Position numbers and translations under genes: made by a program. Below, piece by piece: positions 16,840 to 26,208 of a stretch of DNA of 64,000 nucleotides. Each line of letters starts with the position of its first letter. Within the stretch, counting starts at the first letter, position 1. The stretch is taken from NCBI GenBank assembly GCA_944389415.1, contig CALXMF010000003.1, forward strand, positions 124,001 through 188,000, written 5' to 3'. A model generated the notes under the pieces. The model worked only from the letters and a program-made list of their open reading frames with translations. It did not search any database and was not told the DNA's origin. The stretch comes from an uncultured Spirochaetota bacterium. GTDB taxonomy: Bacteria; Spirochaetota; Spirochaetia; Treponematales; Treponemataceae.

Positions 16840-18612
16840 TTGAAAAAACAATCCAATTTATCACGCCTGCTGGAAATTGCAGGCAGCCATAAGTACCTGA
16901 CCTATGCTTCCTGGGTGCTTTCTGCTATCAGTGCCCTGATTGCCCTGGTACCCTTCTATTACATCTGGAAAATGATCAAGGAAGTACTGGAGGTGGCACC
17001 GAATTTTGGCCAGGCACAGAACCTGACCGGCAATGGCTGGATGGCAGTGCTGTTTGCAGTCATAGCGGTGCTTGTCTACATGGCAGGACTTATGTGTTCC
17101 CATTTGGGAGCATTTCGTATCGCCACAAACCTGCGTATCCAGACCATGGAGCATATCGTTAAGTTACCTCTTGGGTTTGCCGAGAGTTTTGGCAGCGGAA
17201 AACTGCGCAAGATCGTCAACGAATCCAGCGCAGCCACGGAAACCTATCTCGCTCATCAGCTTCCCGACAGAGCCAATGCCATTGCAACCCCATGCGGTCT
17301 TCTAGTGCTGTTGTTTGCCTTTGACTGGAGACTGGGACTGTTAAGCCTTGTTCCGGTTGTGCTGGGCTTTCTAATCATGATGGCAATGACCGGAAAGCAG
17401 ATGCAGGAAAAGATGAAAGAATACCAGAATGCGCTGGATGATATGTCCAACGAAGCGGTAGAGTATGTCCGCGGTATTCCTGTGGTAAAAACCTTTGGCC
17501 AGACGATCTTTTCCTTTAAGAAGTTTAAAGACTCCATTGACCGATATAAAGTATGGGTGATTGCTTATACCAAGCAGCTTCGGACACCGATGATGTTCTA
17601 TACAGCTGCAATTAACGGAGTTTTTGCCACACTGATCGCCGGAGGACTGTTGTTTACACAAGACGGTGTGACTTCCGGTTTCTTACTGGATCTTATTTTC
17701 TATATCATCATTACACCGGTTATTTCTGTCACACTGACACGCATTATGTTCCAAAGTGAAAACGCCATGATCGTAGACGACGCTTTACAGAGAATTGACA
17801 GCGTTTTGCATTTGAAGCCTCTGGAGGAACCGAAACATCCAAAGCATCCTCAAAACGCTTCCGTGGAACTGAAATCGGTTCATTTCAGCTATGATGGAGA
17901 AAAAGAAGTATTAAAAGATATTTCACTGACCATTCCTGCAAGGCAGACGGTAGCTTTTGTAGGCCCGTCCGGCGGTGGTAAGACAACCCTTGCCAACCTG
18001 ATTTCCCGATTCTTTGATCCCCAGAGCGGAATGGTAAAAATCGGTGGTGTTAATGTGAAAGACATCCCAAAAGAGGAACTCATGAATACGGTGTCTTTCG
18101 TATTTCAGAACAGCCGCATCATCAAAGCGTCCATTCTGGAAAATGTGCGTATAGGGAAACCGGATGCTACCCGTGAGGAAGTTCTGACTGCCCTTCATCA
18201 CGCGCAATGCGATGATATTCTGGAAAAACTCCCACAGGGTGCGGATACGGTCATCGGTACAAAAGGGATCTATCTTTCCGGCGGCGAGCAGCAGCGGATT
18301 GCCATTGCCCGTGTGATGCTGAAAAATGCTCCGATTATCATTCTGGATGAAGCCACAGCCTTTGCTGACCCGGATAACGAAAGCCGTGTACAGGCTGCTT
18401 TCTCAAAACTTTCCGAGGGAAAGACAGTGATTATGATTGCCCACAGGCTTTCTACCGTAACAAATGTGGATCAGATTTTTGTCATTCAGGACGGACAGGT
18501 TGCCGAGTGCGGGAACAGCCGTGAATTGCTTGCAAAAGACGGCATTTTCAGCCGTATGTGGAAAAATTACCAGACTTCCGTGCAATGGAAGGTAACAAAG
18601 GAGGTGCAGTGA
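16840..18612 (+). CDS. ABC exporter, fused membrane/ATPase half-transporter (subunit 1)
   Basis: A 590-residue type IV ABC half-exporter with six transmembrane helices (residues about 20-300) then a nucleotide-binding domain. The latter has Walker A VGPSGGGKTTLAN, signature LSGGEQQRIAIARV, Walker B IIILDEATAF and switch histidine IAHRLST. It starts with TTG at 16840, nine bases after AAAGGAGG. One base separates its stop from the next ABC gene, indicating a heterodimer. Similar TetR-ABC-ABC-methyltransferase cassettes occur in Firmicutes, and the pair resembles siderophore/drug exporters of the YbtPQ/IrtAB type. The cargo is unknown; the operator context suggests a drug or toxic metabolite. 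Confidence 0.88.
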   Translation: MKKQSNLSRLLEIAGSHKYLTYASWVLSAISALIALVPFYYIWKMIKEVLEVAPNFGQAQNLTGNGWMAVLFAVIAVLVYMAGLMCSHLGAFRIATNLRIQTMEHIVKLPLGFAESFGSGKLRKIVNESSAATETYLAHQLPDRANAIATPCGLLVLLFAFDWRLGLLSLVPVVLGFLIMMAMTGKQMQEKMKEYQNALDDMSNEAVEYVRGIPVVKTFGQTIFSFKKFKDSIDRYKVWVIAYTKQLRTPMMFYTAAINGVFATLIAGGLLFTQDGVTSGFLLDLIFYIIITPVISVTLTRIMFQSENAMIVDDALQRIDSVLHLKPLEEPKHPKHPQNASVELKSVHFSYDGEKEVLKDISLTIPARQTVAFVGPSGGGKTTLANLISRFFDPQSGMVKIGGVNVKDIPKEELMNTVSFVFQNSRIIKASILENVRIGKPDATREEVLTALHHAQCDDILEKLPQGADTVIGTKGIYLSGGEQQRIAIARVMLKNAPIIILDEATAFADPDNESRVQAAFSKLSEGKTVIMIAHRLSTVTNVDQIFVIQDGQVAECGNSRELLAKDGIFSRMWKNYQTSVQWKVTKEVQ

Positions 18613-18613
18613 T

Positions 18614-20347
18614 ATGATCAAAAAACTGCAGAAAAAATATGCTCTGTCTGAACAGGGAGCAAAAGACCTGATCAAAGGCTGCCTGGCCTGTGTCCTTCAG
18701 AATCTGTCTTTTATGTTCCCGGTAGGACTTTTATATTACCTGGTCAGCGATCTGATGAACGGGGGTGTTCCCGGTGGGAAAATTCCATTTTATGTGGCAG
18801 GCTGCGTGGTGTGTATAGGCCTGATTCTGCTGACCACTTTCTTTCAATACAATGCGACCTATTTTGCCACTTACAAAGAAAGCGGTATCCGCCGCATTAC
18901 CCTGGCAGAGCATCTGCGCAAAATCCCCCTTTCTTTTTTCGGAAAAAAGGATTTAGCCGATCTTACCAGTACCATTATGGCGGATTGCACCTTCCTGGAG
19001 CAGAGTTTTTCGCATTTTATCCCTGAGCTTGCGGGTTCAATTATTTCTACGGTTCTGATTTCCATTGGTCTGCTCTTTACGGATTGGAGAATGGCGCTGG
19101 CTGCCTTATGGGTTCTGCCGGTTGCCTTTGCGATTGTGGGATTTTCCGCTAAGATTCAGGAAAATCTCAATCAGAAAGCCATGGACGTGAAGATGGCCTG
19201 CGCAGACGGGATACAGGAGTGCATTGAAACGGTTCGTGACCTGAAAGCGAACAACGCGGAGCAGGCATATTTAAAGGGGCTGGAAAAGAAGATCCGTGCT
19301 GTGGAGCATCGTTCCATCCTCAATGAATTCGGCCTTGCTGCTTTTGTGGTTTCCGCATCATTGGTGCTGAAACTTGGTATTGCAACGGTTGCGCTGGCAG
19401 GAGCTGTTCTGCTCATGCAGGGAAGTCTCTCCGTGCTTACATTCTTTCTGTTCCTTCTGGTGGTATCCCGTTTGTATGACCCTCTGCAGGGCGCACTCCA
19501 GAATCTTGCGGCAGTCATCAGTACACGAACCAACATTGCCCGTATGAATGAGATTCTCGATCATCCGATCCAGCAAGGCAGTGACAGGCTTTCCAATCAG
19601 GGGTATGATATTGTCTTTGACCATGTCGGGTTTGCCTACAATACCGGAGAAACCGTATTGAAAGATGTTTCCTTTACGGCAAAACAGGGAGAGGTTACGG
19701 CTGTGGTGGGCCCATCAGGCGGCGGGAAAACAACCGTATCCCGGCTGGCAGCAAGGTTCTGGGATATTAACAGAGGAAAGATTACCGTGGGCGGCATGGA
19801 TGTATCCCGAATTGACCCGGAAACACTGCTTTCCCTGTATTCCATCGTATTCCAGGATGTTACACTGTTTGACAATACGATTCTGGAGAATATCCGAATC
19901 GGAAACAAAGACGCCACAGATGAACAGGTCATTGCGGCTGCAAAGCTTGCCAATGTGGATGAATTTGCAGAAAAACTGCCGGATGGATGGCAGACCAATA
20001 TCGGGGAGAACGGCTGTGAACTTTCCGGCGGAGAGCGCCAGCGTATTTCCATTGCCCGTGCATTTCTGAAAAATGCGCCGATCATTCTTCTGGATGAAGC
20101 TACTGCTTCTCTGGATGTGGAGAATGAAACCCTGATACAGACAGCCCTTTCCCGTCTGATCGCAGATAAAACCGTTCTGGTTATCGCCCACAGGATGCGT
20201 ACCGTAGCCGGAGCAGATAAGATTGTTGTCCTTTCCGATGGTACCGTGGCAGAAGAAGGATCACCAAAAGATCTAGCAGAGAAAAATGGTGTGTATGCCC
20301 ATATGGTAAAACTGCAGACAGAAAGCCAGAATTGGAAACTTGCGTAA
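18614..20347 (+). CDS. ABC exporter, fused membrane/ATPase half-transporter (subunit 2)
   Basis: A 577-residue partner of the preceding half-exporter. It has six membrane helices over residues about 30-300. The ATPase domain carries VGPSGGGKTTVSR (Walker A), LSGGERQRISIARA (signature), IILLDEATASLD (Walker B with the catalytic Glu) and VIAHRMRT. The start ATG at 18614 follows GGAGG within the end of the previous gene. Both subunits keep intact ATP-site residues, so neither nucleotide site is obviously degenerate. The following methyltransferase starts 16 bases after its stop. Confidence 0.88.
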   Translation: MIKKLQKKYALSEQGAKDLIKGCLACVLQNLSFMFPVGLLYYLVSDLMNGGVPGGKIPFYVAGCVVCIGLILLTTFFQYNATYFATYKESGIRRITLAEHLRKIPLSFFGKKDLADLTSTIMADCTFLEQSFSHFIPELAGSIISTVLISIGLLFTDWRMALAALWVLPVAFAIVGFSAKIQENLNQKAMDVKMACADGIQECIETVRDLKANNAEQAYLKGLEKKIRAVEHRSILNEFGLAAFVVSASLVLKLGIATVALAGAVLLMQGSLSVLTFFLFLLVVSRLYDPLQGALQNLAAVISTRTNIARMNEILDHPIQQGSDRLSNQGYDIVFDHVGFAYNTGETVLKDVSFTAKQGEVTAVVGPSGGGKTTVSRLAARFWDINRGKITVGGMDVSRIDPETLLSLYSIVFQDVTLFDNTILENIRIGNKDATDEQVIAAAKLANVDEFAEKLPDGWQTNIGENGCELSGGERQRISIARAFLKNAPIILLDEATASLDVENETLIQTALSRLIADKTVLVIAHRMRTVAGADKIVVLSDGTVAEEGSPKDLAEKNGVYAHMVKLQTESQNWKLA

Positions 20348-20363
20348 AGAAGGAGGAAATGTA

Positions 20364-21179
20364 ATGAACAAGAACCATTGTAAGCAGGAAAATATCCGCC
20401 TTGGCACCCACGGGGAAGACTATGGAAGCTGGATGTCCAATCCTGTCTTTTACATCATTGGCGGAATCGGAGTTTTGGCCATTGTGCTGTCTGTACTCTC
20501 TTTTTATGTATTCCGTGTTGCTGTTCTGGGTATTTTGTTTGCTGTTATCACAATCGCACTTGTGGCTTTGCTGATCTGGATCACATGGATCAGACGGCAG
20601 TATGCCTTTGGCGGCGGCGGAATTATGGAACAGGTTCACCGGGTTGTCCTCTCCCATCTGGACTATGATGGCGATGGAAAGATTCTCGAAGTTGGATGTG
20701 GCTCCGGAGCACTGGCAATCCGTGCGGCTCTGACATGGCCGAAAGCAAAAGTGATTGGCGTTGATTACTGGGGGGCCGTGTACAATTACAGCAAGGCACT
20801 CTGCGAGAAAAATGCTGCCAGCGAGGGAGTGGCCTCCCACTGTGTATTTCAAAATGGTGATGCGAAGCAGTTGGATTTTCCTGATGAGAGTTTTGATGTA
20901 GTCATCAGCAACTATGTCTATCACAATGTTATGGGTGCTGATATGCAGAAACTGCTGCTGGAAAGCCTGCGGGTATTGAAAAAAGGCGGCGTCTTTGCAC
21001 TCAACGATGATATGAAACCAAAGATGTACGGTGACATGGAAGGTTTTGTGCAGAGACTGCGAGATATGGGGTATGAGGAAATATGCCTCGTTGATACCGC
21101 ACAGGAAGCTTTTGGCTCCCACCGTCGGGCTGCCATGATGATGCTGGGGTCTTCCCAGCTGCTTGTCGGCAGAAAGTAA
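20364..21179 (+). CDS. Membrane-anchored class I SAM methyltransferase
   Basis: A protein of about 271 residues. Two transmembrane helices come first (residues about 25-75: PVFYIIGGIGVLAIVLSV and AVLGILFAVITIALVALL), then a Rossmann methyltransferase domain. That domain has motif I ILEVGCGSGALAIR, the acidic GVDYWG, DAKQLDFPDESFDVVISNYVYHN (motifs II-IV) and LRVLKKGGVFALNDD. The start at 20364 has GGAGG 8 bases upstream and replaces the longer frame that overlaps the ABC gene. Its substrate may be the compound exported by the ABC pair, or a protective modification of it; this is inference from context. Confidence 0.82.
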   Translation: MNKNHCKQENIRLGTHGEDYGSWMSNPVFYIIGGIGVLAIVLSVLSFYVFRVAVLGILFAVITIALVALLIWITWIRRQYAFGGGGIMEQVHRVVLSHLDYDGDGKILEVGCGSGALAIRAALTWPKAKVIGVDYWGAVYNYSKALCEKNAASEGVASHCVFQNGDAKQLDFPDESFDVVISNYVYHNVMGADMQKLLLESLRVLKKGGVFALNDDMKPKMYGDMEGFVQRLRDMGYEEICLVDTAQEAFGSHRRAAMMMLGSSQLLVGRK

Positions 21180-21203
21180 TGTATCAAAACAGGAGGTTTG
21201 GCT

Positions 21204-22010
21204 ATGTCCAAGTTAGGCGTTGTGGAGGACACATTGTTTATCCCCATGCAGGGCAGGCTCTATGCCAGCGAGCATTGCCCACAAATTTTATATGATAAAA
21301 AAGCATTGGAATTGAAAAATAGGCTGCCGTTAGACTTGATTGAACAGAATATGCAGAACCAGTATACCCTTTTGGCCTCTGCTTCCCGGTCTGCTAATAT
21401 GGATCGGATTATTCGGGCTTTTCTGGAACGCAGACCGGACGGTGTGATTGTCCAGCTTGGCTGTGGTCTGGAGACAACCTATCACCGATGTGATAACGGA
21501 AAGACACACTGGTATGCCGTGGATCTGCCTCATGTAATCGAATACCGGCGGGGACTTCTTCCCGAACCAGAGAGGGAATTCTATATTTCCGGGGATGCCT
21601 TTGCAAAGGATTGGATCAAAAAAGTTCGCAATGATGTACTTGATGCTCCTATTCTCGTTACTGCAGGCGGGTTATTTCATTATTTTGAGGAACATAAGGT
21701 CATTGCCTTTCTGCGTATGATTGGGCAATTTGGAAATATGGAAGTTGTTTTTGATACGGTGAACAAAAGAGGCATGACCATGATGAAGAAAAAATATATG
21801 AAACAGGTCGGCCATGCCGATGCACAGATGTTCTTTTATGTGGATTCAGCAAAAGAACTGGCAGAAAAGATCGGGGGTAATGTGAAGGTGATTGCGGAGG
21901 AACCTTATTATCGTTACATTCCTAAAAACGGCTTAAAGCTCTCCACAAAGGTCAGTATGGCGGTTTCTGACAGATTCTGCATGGTGAAAATGGTACAGTT
22001 AAAATTATAA
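21204..22010 (+). CDS. Leucine carboxyl methyltransferase-like (LCMT/PPM1) SAM methyltransferase
   Basis: A 268-residue methyltransferase. It shows ARxxxMDRIIRAFLERRPDGVIVQLGCGLETTYHRCDNG, with GCGLETTYHR typical of the LCMT/Ppm1/polyketide O-methyltransferase family. YAVDLPHVIEYRRGLL then binds the SAM ribose and VTAGGLFHYFEEHKVIAFL follows. The ATG at 21204 follows AGGAGG. It is the last gene of the tetR-ABC-ABC-MT-MT cassette, 24 bases after the first methyltransferase, so small-molecule carboxyl or hydroxyl methylation tied to export is likely. No terminator is obvious in the next 100 bases. Confidence 0.82.
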   Translation: MSKLGVVEDTLFIPMQGRLYASEHCPQILYDKKALELKNRLPLDLIEQNMQNQYTLLASASRSANMDRIIRAFLERRPDGVIVQLGCGLETTYHRCDNGKTHWYAVDLPHVIEYRRGLLPEPEREFYISGDAFAKDWIKKVRNDVLDAPILVTAGGLFHYFEEHKVIAFLRMIGQFGNMEVVFDTVNKRGMTMMKKKYMKQVGHADAQMFFYVDSAKELAEKIGGNVKVIAEEPYYRYIPKNGLKLSTKVSMAVSDRFCMVKMVQLKL

Positions 22011-22201
22011 AAACTTTTACATAAAATCTGGAACACCATCATCAAATTCTTTGACATCAGCCATTTATTTATAAGATTTCAGACTAGAAATACCTTATGC
22101 TGCAATCTTTTCTTCTAAAAAATTTACGAAAAAAATATATGTTTCCCGACTGAATAAGGTATACTGAAATGATAATAAGTTAGAATTCGCAGGTGTCAAT
22201 G

Positions 22202-22696
22202 ATGAAAACCTTATATATGATTGGAGGCACCATGGGAGTTGGAAAAACAACCGTATGCCAGCAGCTTAAACAAGATTTACAGAACAGCGTCTTTATTGAC
22301 GGTGATTGGTGCTGGGATGCCAGTCCATTCCAAGTAACCGATGAAACCAAAGCTATGGTGATTGATAATATCTGCCATTTGTTAAACAACTTTTTAAAGT
22401 GTTCAGTGTATAAAAATATTATTTTCTGCTGGGTTATGCATGAGCAAAATATTATCAATTCAATTATTGAAAAGTTAGATACAAAGAACTGTACTGTGCA
22501 CTGTATCTCTCTCATCGTAAACGAAAAATGCCTACAGGACAGATTATCCAATGATATTGAAAAAGGCATTCGGACAGCGGACATTCTCGAAAGAAGCATT
22601 GCAAGAATACCGCTTTATCAAGCACTCAACACCATTAAAATTGATACCAATAAGAAAACTGCGGCTATGATTGCCGATGAAATCAAGCATCTGTGA
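22202..22696 (+). CDS. P-loop kinase-like ATPase (paralogue of 10391-10927)
   Basis: A 164-residue P-loop protein with Walker A GGTMGVGKTTV near residue 8, FIDGDWCWDASPFQVT, FCWVMHEQNIINSI and the lid-like QDRLSNDIEKGIRTADILERSIARIPLYQ. It matches the copy at 10391 along nearly its whole length but at protein rather than DNA level: this copy is AT-rich and the other GC-rich. It resembles small-molecule kinases of unknown substrate. I choose the ATG at 22202 by alignment with the paralogue; GTG at 22193 or ATG at 22199 are alternatives and the ribosome site is weak. Confidence 0.75.
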   Translation: MKTLYMIGGTMGVGKTTVCQQLKQDLQNSVFIDGDWCWDASPFQVTDETKAMVIDNICHLLNNFLKCSVYKNIIFCWVMHEQNIINSIIEKLDTKNCTVHCISLIVNEKCLQDRLSNDIEKGIRTADILERSIARIPLYQALNTIKIDTNKKTAAMIADEIKHL

Positions 22697-22803
22697 TATT
22701 ATCATCCGGACAACCTACTGTGAAACTGTTGCCAGTAATATTTTTTCAATGGAACGGTTATTCTCTGACTCGGCAGTCCCAAAATCCCCCGGGCAGAAAC
22801 AGA

Positions 22804-22857
22804 TATTATTCCGTTACCTGTTTTATATTATTCCGATAACTTGCTATTATTCCGTTA
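22804..22857 (+). repeat. Three direct repeats upstream of the fic gene
   Basis: TATTATTCCG followed by TTA or ATA occurs at 22804, 22826 and 22845 (spacings 22 and 19 bases, about two helical turns). The array ends 34 bases before the fic start. It may be an operator, possibly for the Fic protein's own N-terminal helix-turn-helix. Confidence 0.55.
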
Positions 22858-22891
22858 ATAGTATATTCTGTTAAGAGAAACGGGGAAATTT

Positions 22892-23785
22892 ATGTACATA
22901 ACAGTGAATCAGGCGGCGGAAAAATGGGGCATTTCGGACAGAAGGGTCAGAATTTTATGTGCCGAAGGGAAAATTCCCGGGACTATCCGGGAAGGCCGGA
23001 CGTGGAAGCTGCCGGAAAATGCCTCAAAACCGGATGACGGACGGTTCAAATCTGCCGAAACACTTTTGGAAAAAATCGACCGAAAAAAAACCGAGCTGGA
23101 CTCAAAGCGCCCCTTAACCCCGGGTGAAGCGGAACGCCTCACCGAAGAATTTGCGGTAGAGTATACGTACAATTCCAACGCCATTGAGGGCAACACATTG
23201 ACTTTGCGGGAAACCGACATGGTCTTGCGGGGACTGACCATCGGCCAAAAGCCTTTGAAAGACCATCTGGAAATTATCGGACACAAAGAAGCCTTTGATT
23301 TTGTCCGGGATTTGGTCGCGAAGCAGACTCCCTTATCGGAGAGCGTAATCAAACAAATCCATTTTCTGGTACTGGCGGATAAAAAAGACGACCGGGGCGT
23401 TTACAGAAGAATCCCCGTAAAAATTATGGGTGCAAAACACGAGCCGGTTCCACCCTATCTGATTCAGCCAAAAATCGAAGAGCTGCTGGAATCCTACCGG
23501 CACAGCACGGAGCATATCGTTCCCAAACTGGCACGGTTTCACATCGAATTTGAAGCCATCCATCCCTTTATCGACGGAAACGGACGTACAGGCCGTCTTT
23601 TGGTCAACCTGGAACTGATGAAAGCCGGATATCCGCCTATCGACATCAAATTCAAAGACCGGCTTGCTTATTACAAGGCTTTTGATGGTTACCATCAGAA
23701 AAAGAACCCTGAAGCCATGGAAAAATTATTTGCCGGATACCTGAACAAAAGACTGGATGAATACCTCGCAATGTTGACAGAGTAA
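22892..23785 (+). CDS. Fic family protein with N-terminal helix-turn-helix
   Basis: A 297-residue Fic protein. Residues 1-45 (VNQAAEKWGISDRRVRILCAEGKIPG) form a MerR/excisionase-like DNA-binding segment. YNSNAIEGNTL (about residues 92-102) is the S-x-x-x-E-G inhibitory helix of class II Fic proteins. The catalytic motif is HPFIDGNGRTGRLL at about residue 226. Fic enzymes transfer AMP or another nucleotide to target hydroxyls, usually held inactive by the inhibitory Glu. Start ATG 22892 follows GGGGAAA. It is monocistronic and opens the defence-like region; three direct repeats precede it. The target is unknown. Confidence 0.9.
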   Translation: MYITVNQAAEKWGISDRRVRILCAEGKIPGTIREGRTWKLPENASKPDDGRFKSAETLLEKIDRKKTELDSKRPLTPGEAERLTEEFAVEYTYNSNAIEGNTLTLRETDMVLRGLTIGQKPLKDHLEIIGHKEAFDFVRDLVAKQTPLSESVIKQIHFLVLADKKDDRGVYRRIPVKIMGAKHEPVPPYLIQPKIEELLESYRHSTEHIVPKLARFHIEFEAIHPFIDGNGRTGRLLVNLELMKAGYPPIDIKFKDRLAYYKAFDGYHQKKNPEAMEKLFAGYLNKRLDEYLAMLTE

Positions 23786-23995
23786 ACAAACCGGCTGTTT
23801 CTAAAATAATTCTATCCAGATATAAAAAACCGAAACTTTATGACACGATACAGGCAGGTTTCTTCAATAAAACCCTTTGTGTAAAAAACGGTAGCCTTTT
23901 CCAAAAAGTTACTGTAACATAATGAAATAAAGAAAAACAGTGTCTGTTTTCGTACAGTGGTAAAACGGACACCTTTCAAACCAAAGGAGACCTCC

Positions 23996-24904
23996 ATGAG
24001 CACATCACTTTTTATCGAAGACATTCATCATAAAGGCTGCATAACCGTTGAGCAGGCCCTTGAAATCGGACAGGATTTTTCTCAATATGTAGTACAGGAA
24101 GATGCAGAAGAATATAATGAATTTCTAAAAGAAAAAATTAATAATTTCGAGTGTATATTACTTGGTAAAGATAATATAAGTGCCAGAGGGTTTGAGCTGT
24201 CTTATGATGATAAAACGGATTCTTATGCAGTAAGAATTTTTGCTCCATCAAGCATTGCTGATTATGAATCAGCTTTTGATTATATAAAAAAACTATGTGT
24301 CTTTCTGGAGAATGATAACATAACTACAGAAGATAATGAAACATATACTGCTGATACTATTTCTGCCTATAACTATAAAGAACAGATCAGATGTACTCTT
24401 GAAGCAATATATGACGATTTGAAAAACTCAGATCACGAGTATTTTGAGATCTTCGGCTTATGCAGACCTGTAGCATTAAATAAAAAAATTGTAAAAGAAA
24501 TTATTAAAAGTAAAGAGGCTGTAGAAAATTTCAGCAGTTTTATCACAGATTTGCAGTATATTGATGCTCATTCCGCCAGGCAAAAACTTTATAAAGAAGA
24601 TGACGGCTCTGTTTTTGGCGTATACACTATTACAGAAACAGTTCCCACTATCATTCCTTTTACGCCTTGCATTGCATATGAAAATGCGGACACGGTAAAA
24701 AACAGCGATATATCTCAATGGCTGATTGGACTTGTTGTAATTGACGGCGATCCAAATAATCCTGAAAGCTATAGTGTATACAAATATATTGAACATAAAA
24801 AATTTGTAAAAAAACTTCCCGGAAAAAAATATACAATGCTGGATGCAAAATATATTTTAATACAGGGCCTTTCAAGAAAAGAAATTGAAAGCATTGCAAA
24901 ATGA
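23996..24904 (+). CDS. Hypothetical protein, possibly DUF4299 family
   Basis: An acidic soluble protein of about 302 residues without signal or membrane segments. The start ATG 23996 is placed by the AAAGGAGA site 5 bases upstream. It reads MSTSLFIEDIHHKGCITVEQALEIGQDFSQY, with later IGLVVIDGDPNNPESYSVYKYIEHKKF and MLDAKYILIQGLSRKEIE. The layout recalls DUF4299 proteins, which have no known function, but the match is from memory and weak. It is AT-rich (like the following genes) and stands alone between fic and the PNPOx-like gene. Confidence 0.5.
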   Translation: MSTSLFIEDIHHKGCITVEQALEIGQDFSQYVVQEDAEEYNEFLKEKINNFECILLGKDNISARGFELSYDDKTDSYAVRIFAPSSIADYESAFDYIKKLCVFLENDNITTEDNETYTADTISAYNYKEQIRCTLEAIYDDLKNSDHEYFEIFGLCRPVALNKKIVKEIIKSKEAVENFSSFITDLQYIDAHSARQKLYKEDDGSVFGVYTITETVPTIIPFTPCIAYENADTVKNSDISQWLIGLVVIDGDPNNPESYSVYKYIEHKKFVKKLPGKKYTMLDAKYILIQGLSRKEIESIAK

Positions 24905-24955
24905 TGAAATATAATATGCTCTCATAAAATTAAAAGCCGAAGAGAGGAATTATTG

Positions 24956-25372
24956 ATGAAAAAATTGAGCGCAGAAGCTGAAAAAATACTGATTGACCGC
25001 TTTGGCAAAGATACTGTTATTGCGTTGGCAACGGTAAAAGACGGAGCGCCTTATGTGCGAAAGGTAAACGCATATTATGAAAATGGCGCGTTTTATATTA
25101 TTACATACGCACTTTCAAACAAGATGGAACAAATCAAAAGTAATCCTGCCGTTGCAATAGCGGGAGACTGGTTTACGGCGCAGGGGAAAGGTATCAATTT
25201 GGGTTATTTTGGAAAAAAGGATAACCGTGTGATTGCTGAAAGGTTAAAGGAAGTCTTTGCCGAATGGATTGATAATGGGCATAATAATTTTGAAGATGAA
25301 AACACCATAATTCTGAAAGTGGAATTAACAAGCGGACTGTTGCTTTCTCACGGAACAAGATATGAATTGTAG
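24956..25372 (+). CDS. Pyridoxamine 5'-phosphate oxidase-like FMN-binding protein
   Basis: A 138-residue protein of the split-barrel FMN-binding family. TVIALATVKDGAPYVRKVNAYYENGAFYIITYALSNKMEQIKSNPAVAIAGDWFTAQGKG is the typical first half. Such proteins bind FMN, F420 or haem and often act in redox or stress responses; a true PNPOx role is not implied. The ATG 24956 follows GAGAGGAA. The stop overlaps an upstream in-frame ATG of the DpnI-like gene, so the two may be coupled. Confidence 0.82.
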   Translation: MKKLSAEAEKILIDRFGKDTVIALATVKDGAPYVRKVNAYYENGAFYIITYALSNKMEQIKSNPAVAIAGDWFTAQGKGINLGYFGKKDNRVIAERLKEVFAEWIDNGHNNFEDENTIILKVELTSGLLLSHGTRYEL

Positions 25373-25394
25373 CTTTTCACACTTAAAAAAGTGT

Positions 25395-26159
25395 ATGAAT
25401 TTTAATTTTGATGCAAAAGTGGCGCTTCAATATAAAAGTTCTTCGCAGAAAATCCGAGTGATGAGTGAGAGCTGGGTAGCCGATAATATCTTCTGCCCGT
25501 CGTGCGGATGTATGCATTTATCGCACCTTTCTAACAATATGCCTGTCGCCGATTTTCAATGCGGAGAGTGCGGCGAATTGTATGAATTAAAAAGTAAGAA
25601 GGGAAAAATCGGGAAAAAAATTGTTGATGGTGCGTATTCAACAATGATAGAGCGGATTACAGATGCGAATAATCCTAATTTATTTGTTATGGAATATTCC
25701 GATGACTTGCAAGTTAGAACTTTGATCTTAATTCCAAAATTCTTCCTTGTTCCATCTGTTATCGAAAAGAGAAACTCTCTTCGCTTTGATGCAAGGAGGG
25801 CTGGATGGACTGGTTGTAATATCTTATATTATAAAATTCCTGAACAAGGTAAAATAATGCTCATTGATGATCAGAGGATGAGTGATAGAAATGAGGTGAT
25901 CACTCAATATGCCAGAGTGAAAAAATTAAAAAGTGCCGATGTTGATAATCAAACATGGCTTTTAGATGTTTTATCGTGTGTTAATTTAATTTCAAAAACT
26001 GAATTTTCGCTGCAGGACGTATATAAATTTACCAGAACTTTACAGATAAAACACAATGAAAATCATAATATAGAAGCGAAAATCAGGCAGCAGCTTCAAA
26101 TTTTGAGAGATAGAGGATATATTGAATTCCTTGGAAGAGGACAATATCGTAAAATTTAA
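25395..26159 (+). CDS. dpnI: DpnI-family methyl-directed restriction endonuclease
   Basis: A 254-residue protein that matches DpnI along its whole length. It has YKSSSQKIRVMSESWV, a zinc-binding pair (CPSCG and CGECGE), PVADFQCGECGELYELKSKKG with the PD-(D/E)xK nuclease residues (D, E, K), DGAYSTMIERI, RRAGWTGCNI and a C-terminal winged helix (IRQQLQILRDRGYIEFLGRGQYRKI). DpnI cuts GATC only when adenine is methylated, removing incoming Dam-modified DNA. I start at 25395 because MNFNFDAKVALQYK aligns with the DpnI N terminus; an in-frame ATG at 25362 overlaps the previous gene. No DpnC/DpnD partner is present. The neighbouring McrBC also attacks modified DNA. Confidence 0.88.
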   Translation: MNFNFDAKVALQYKSSSQKIRVMSESWVADNIFCPSCGCMHLSHLSNNMPVADFQCGECGELYELKSKKGKIGKKIVDGAYSTMIERITDANNPNLFVMEYSDDLQVRTLILIPKFFLVPSVIEKRNSLRFDARRAGWTGCNILYYKIPEQGKIMLIDDQRMSDRNEVITQYARVKKLKSADVDNQTWLLDVLSCVNLISKTEFSLQDVYKFTRTLQIKHNENHNIEAKIRQQLQILRDRGYIEFLGRGQYRKI

Positions 26160-26208
26160 GATACTTATATGATGTTCTGATATTGCAATACATACGAGAA
26201 AAAAGTTT

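Noticed and set aside
20181-21122. Long minus-strand open frame opposite the first methyltransferase
   Set aside because: It is the antisense shadow of 20364-21179, which has clear SAM motifs and a ribosome site; the antisense protein is rich in His and Cys without domain features.
22804-22857. Repeats before fic as a CRISPR array
   Set aside because: Repeats are only about 13 bases with spacers under 10 bases and no cas genes nearby.
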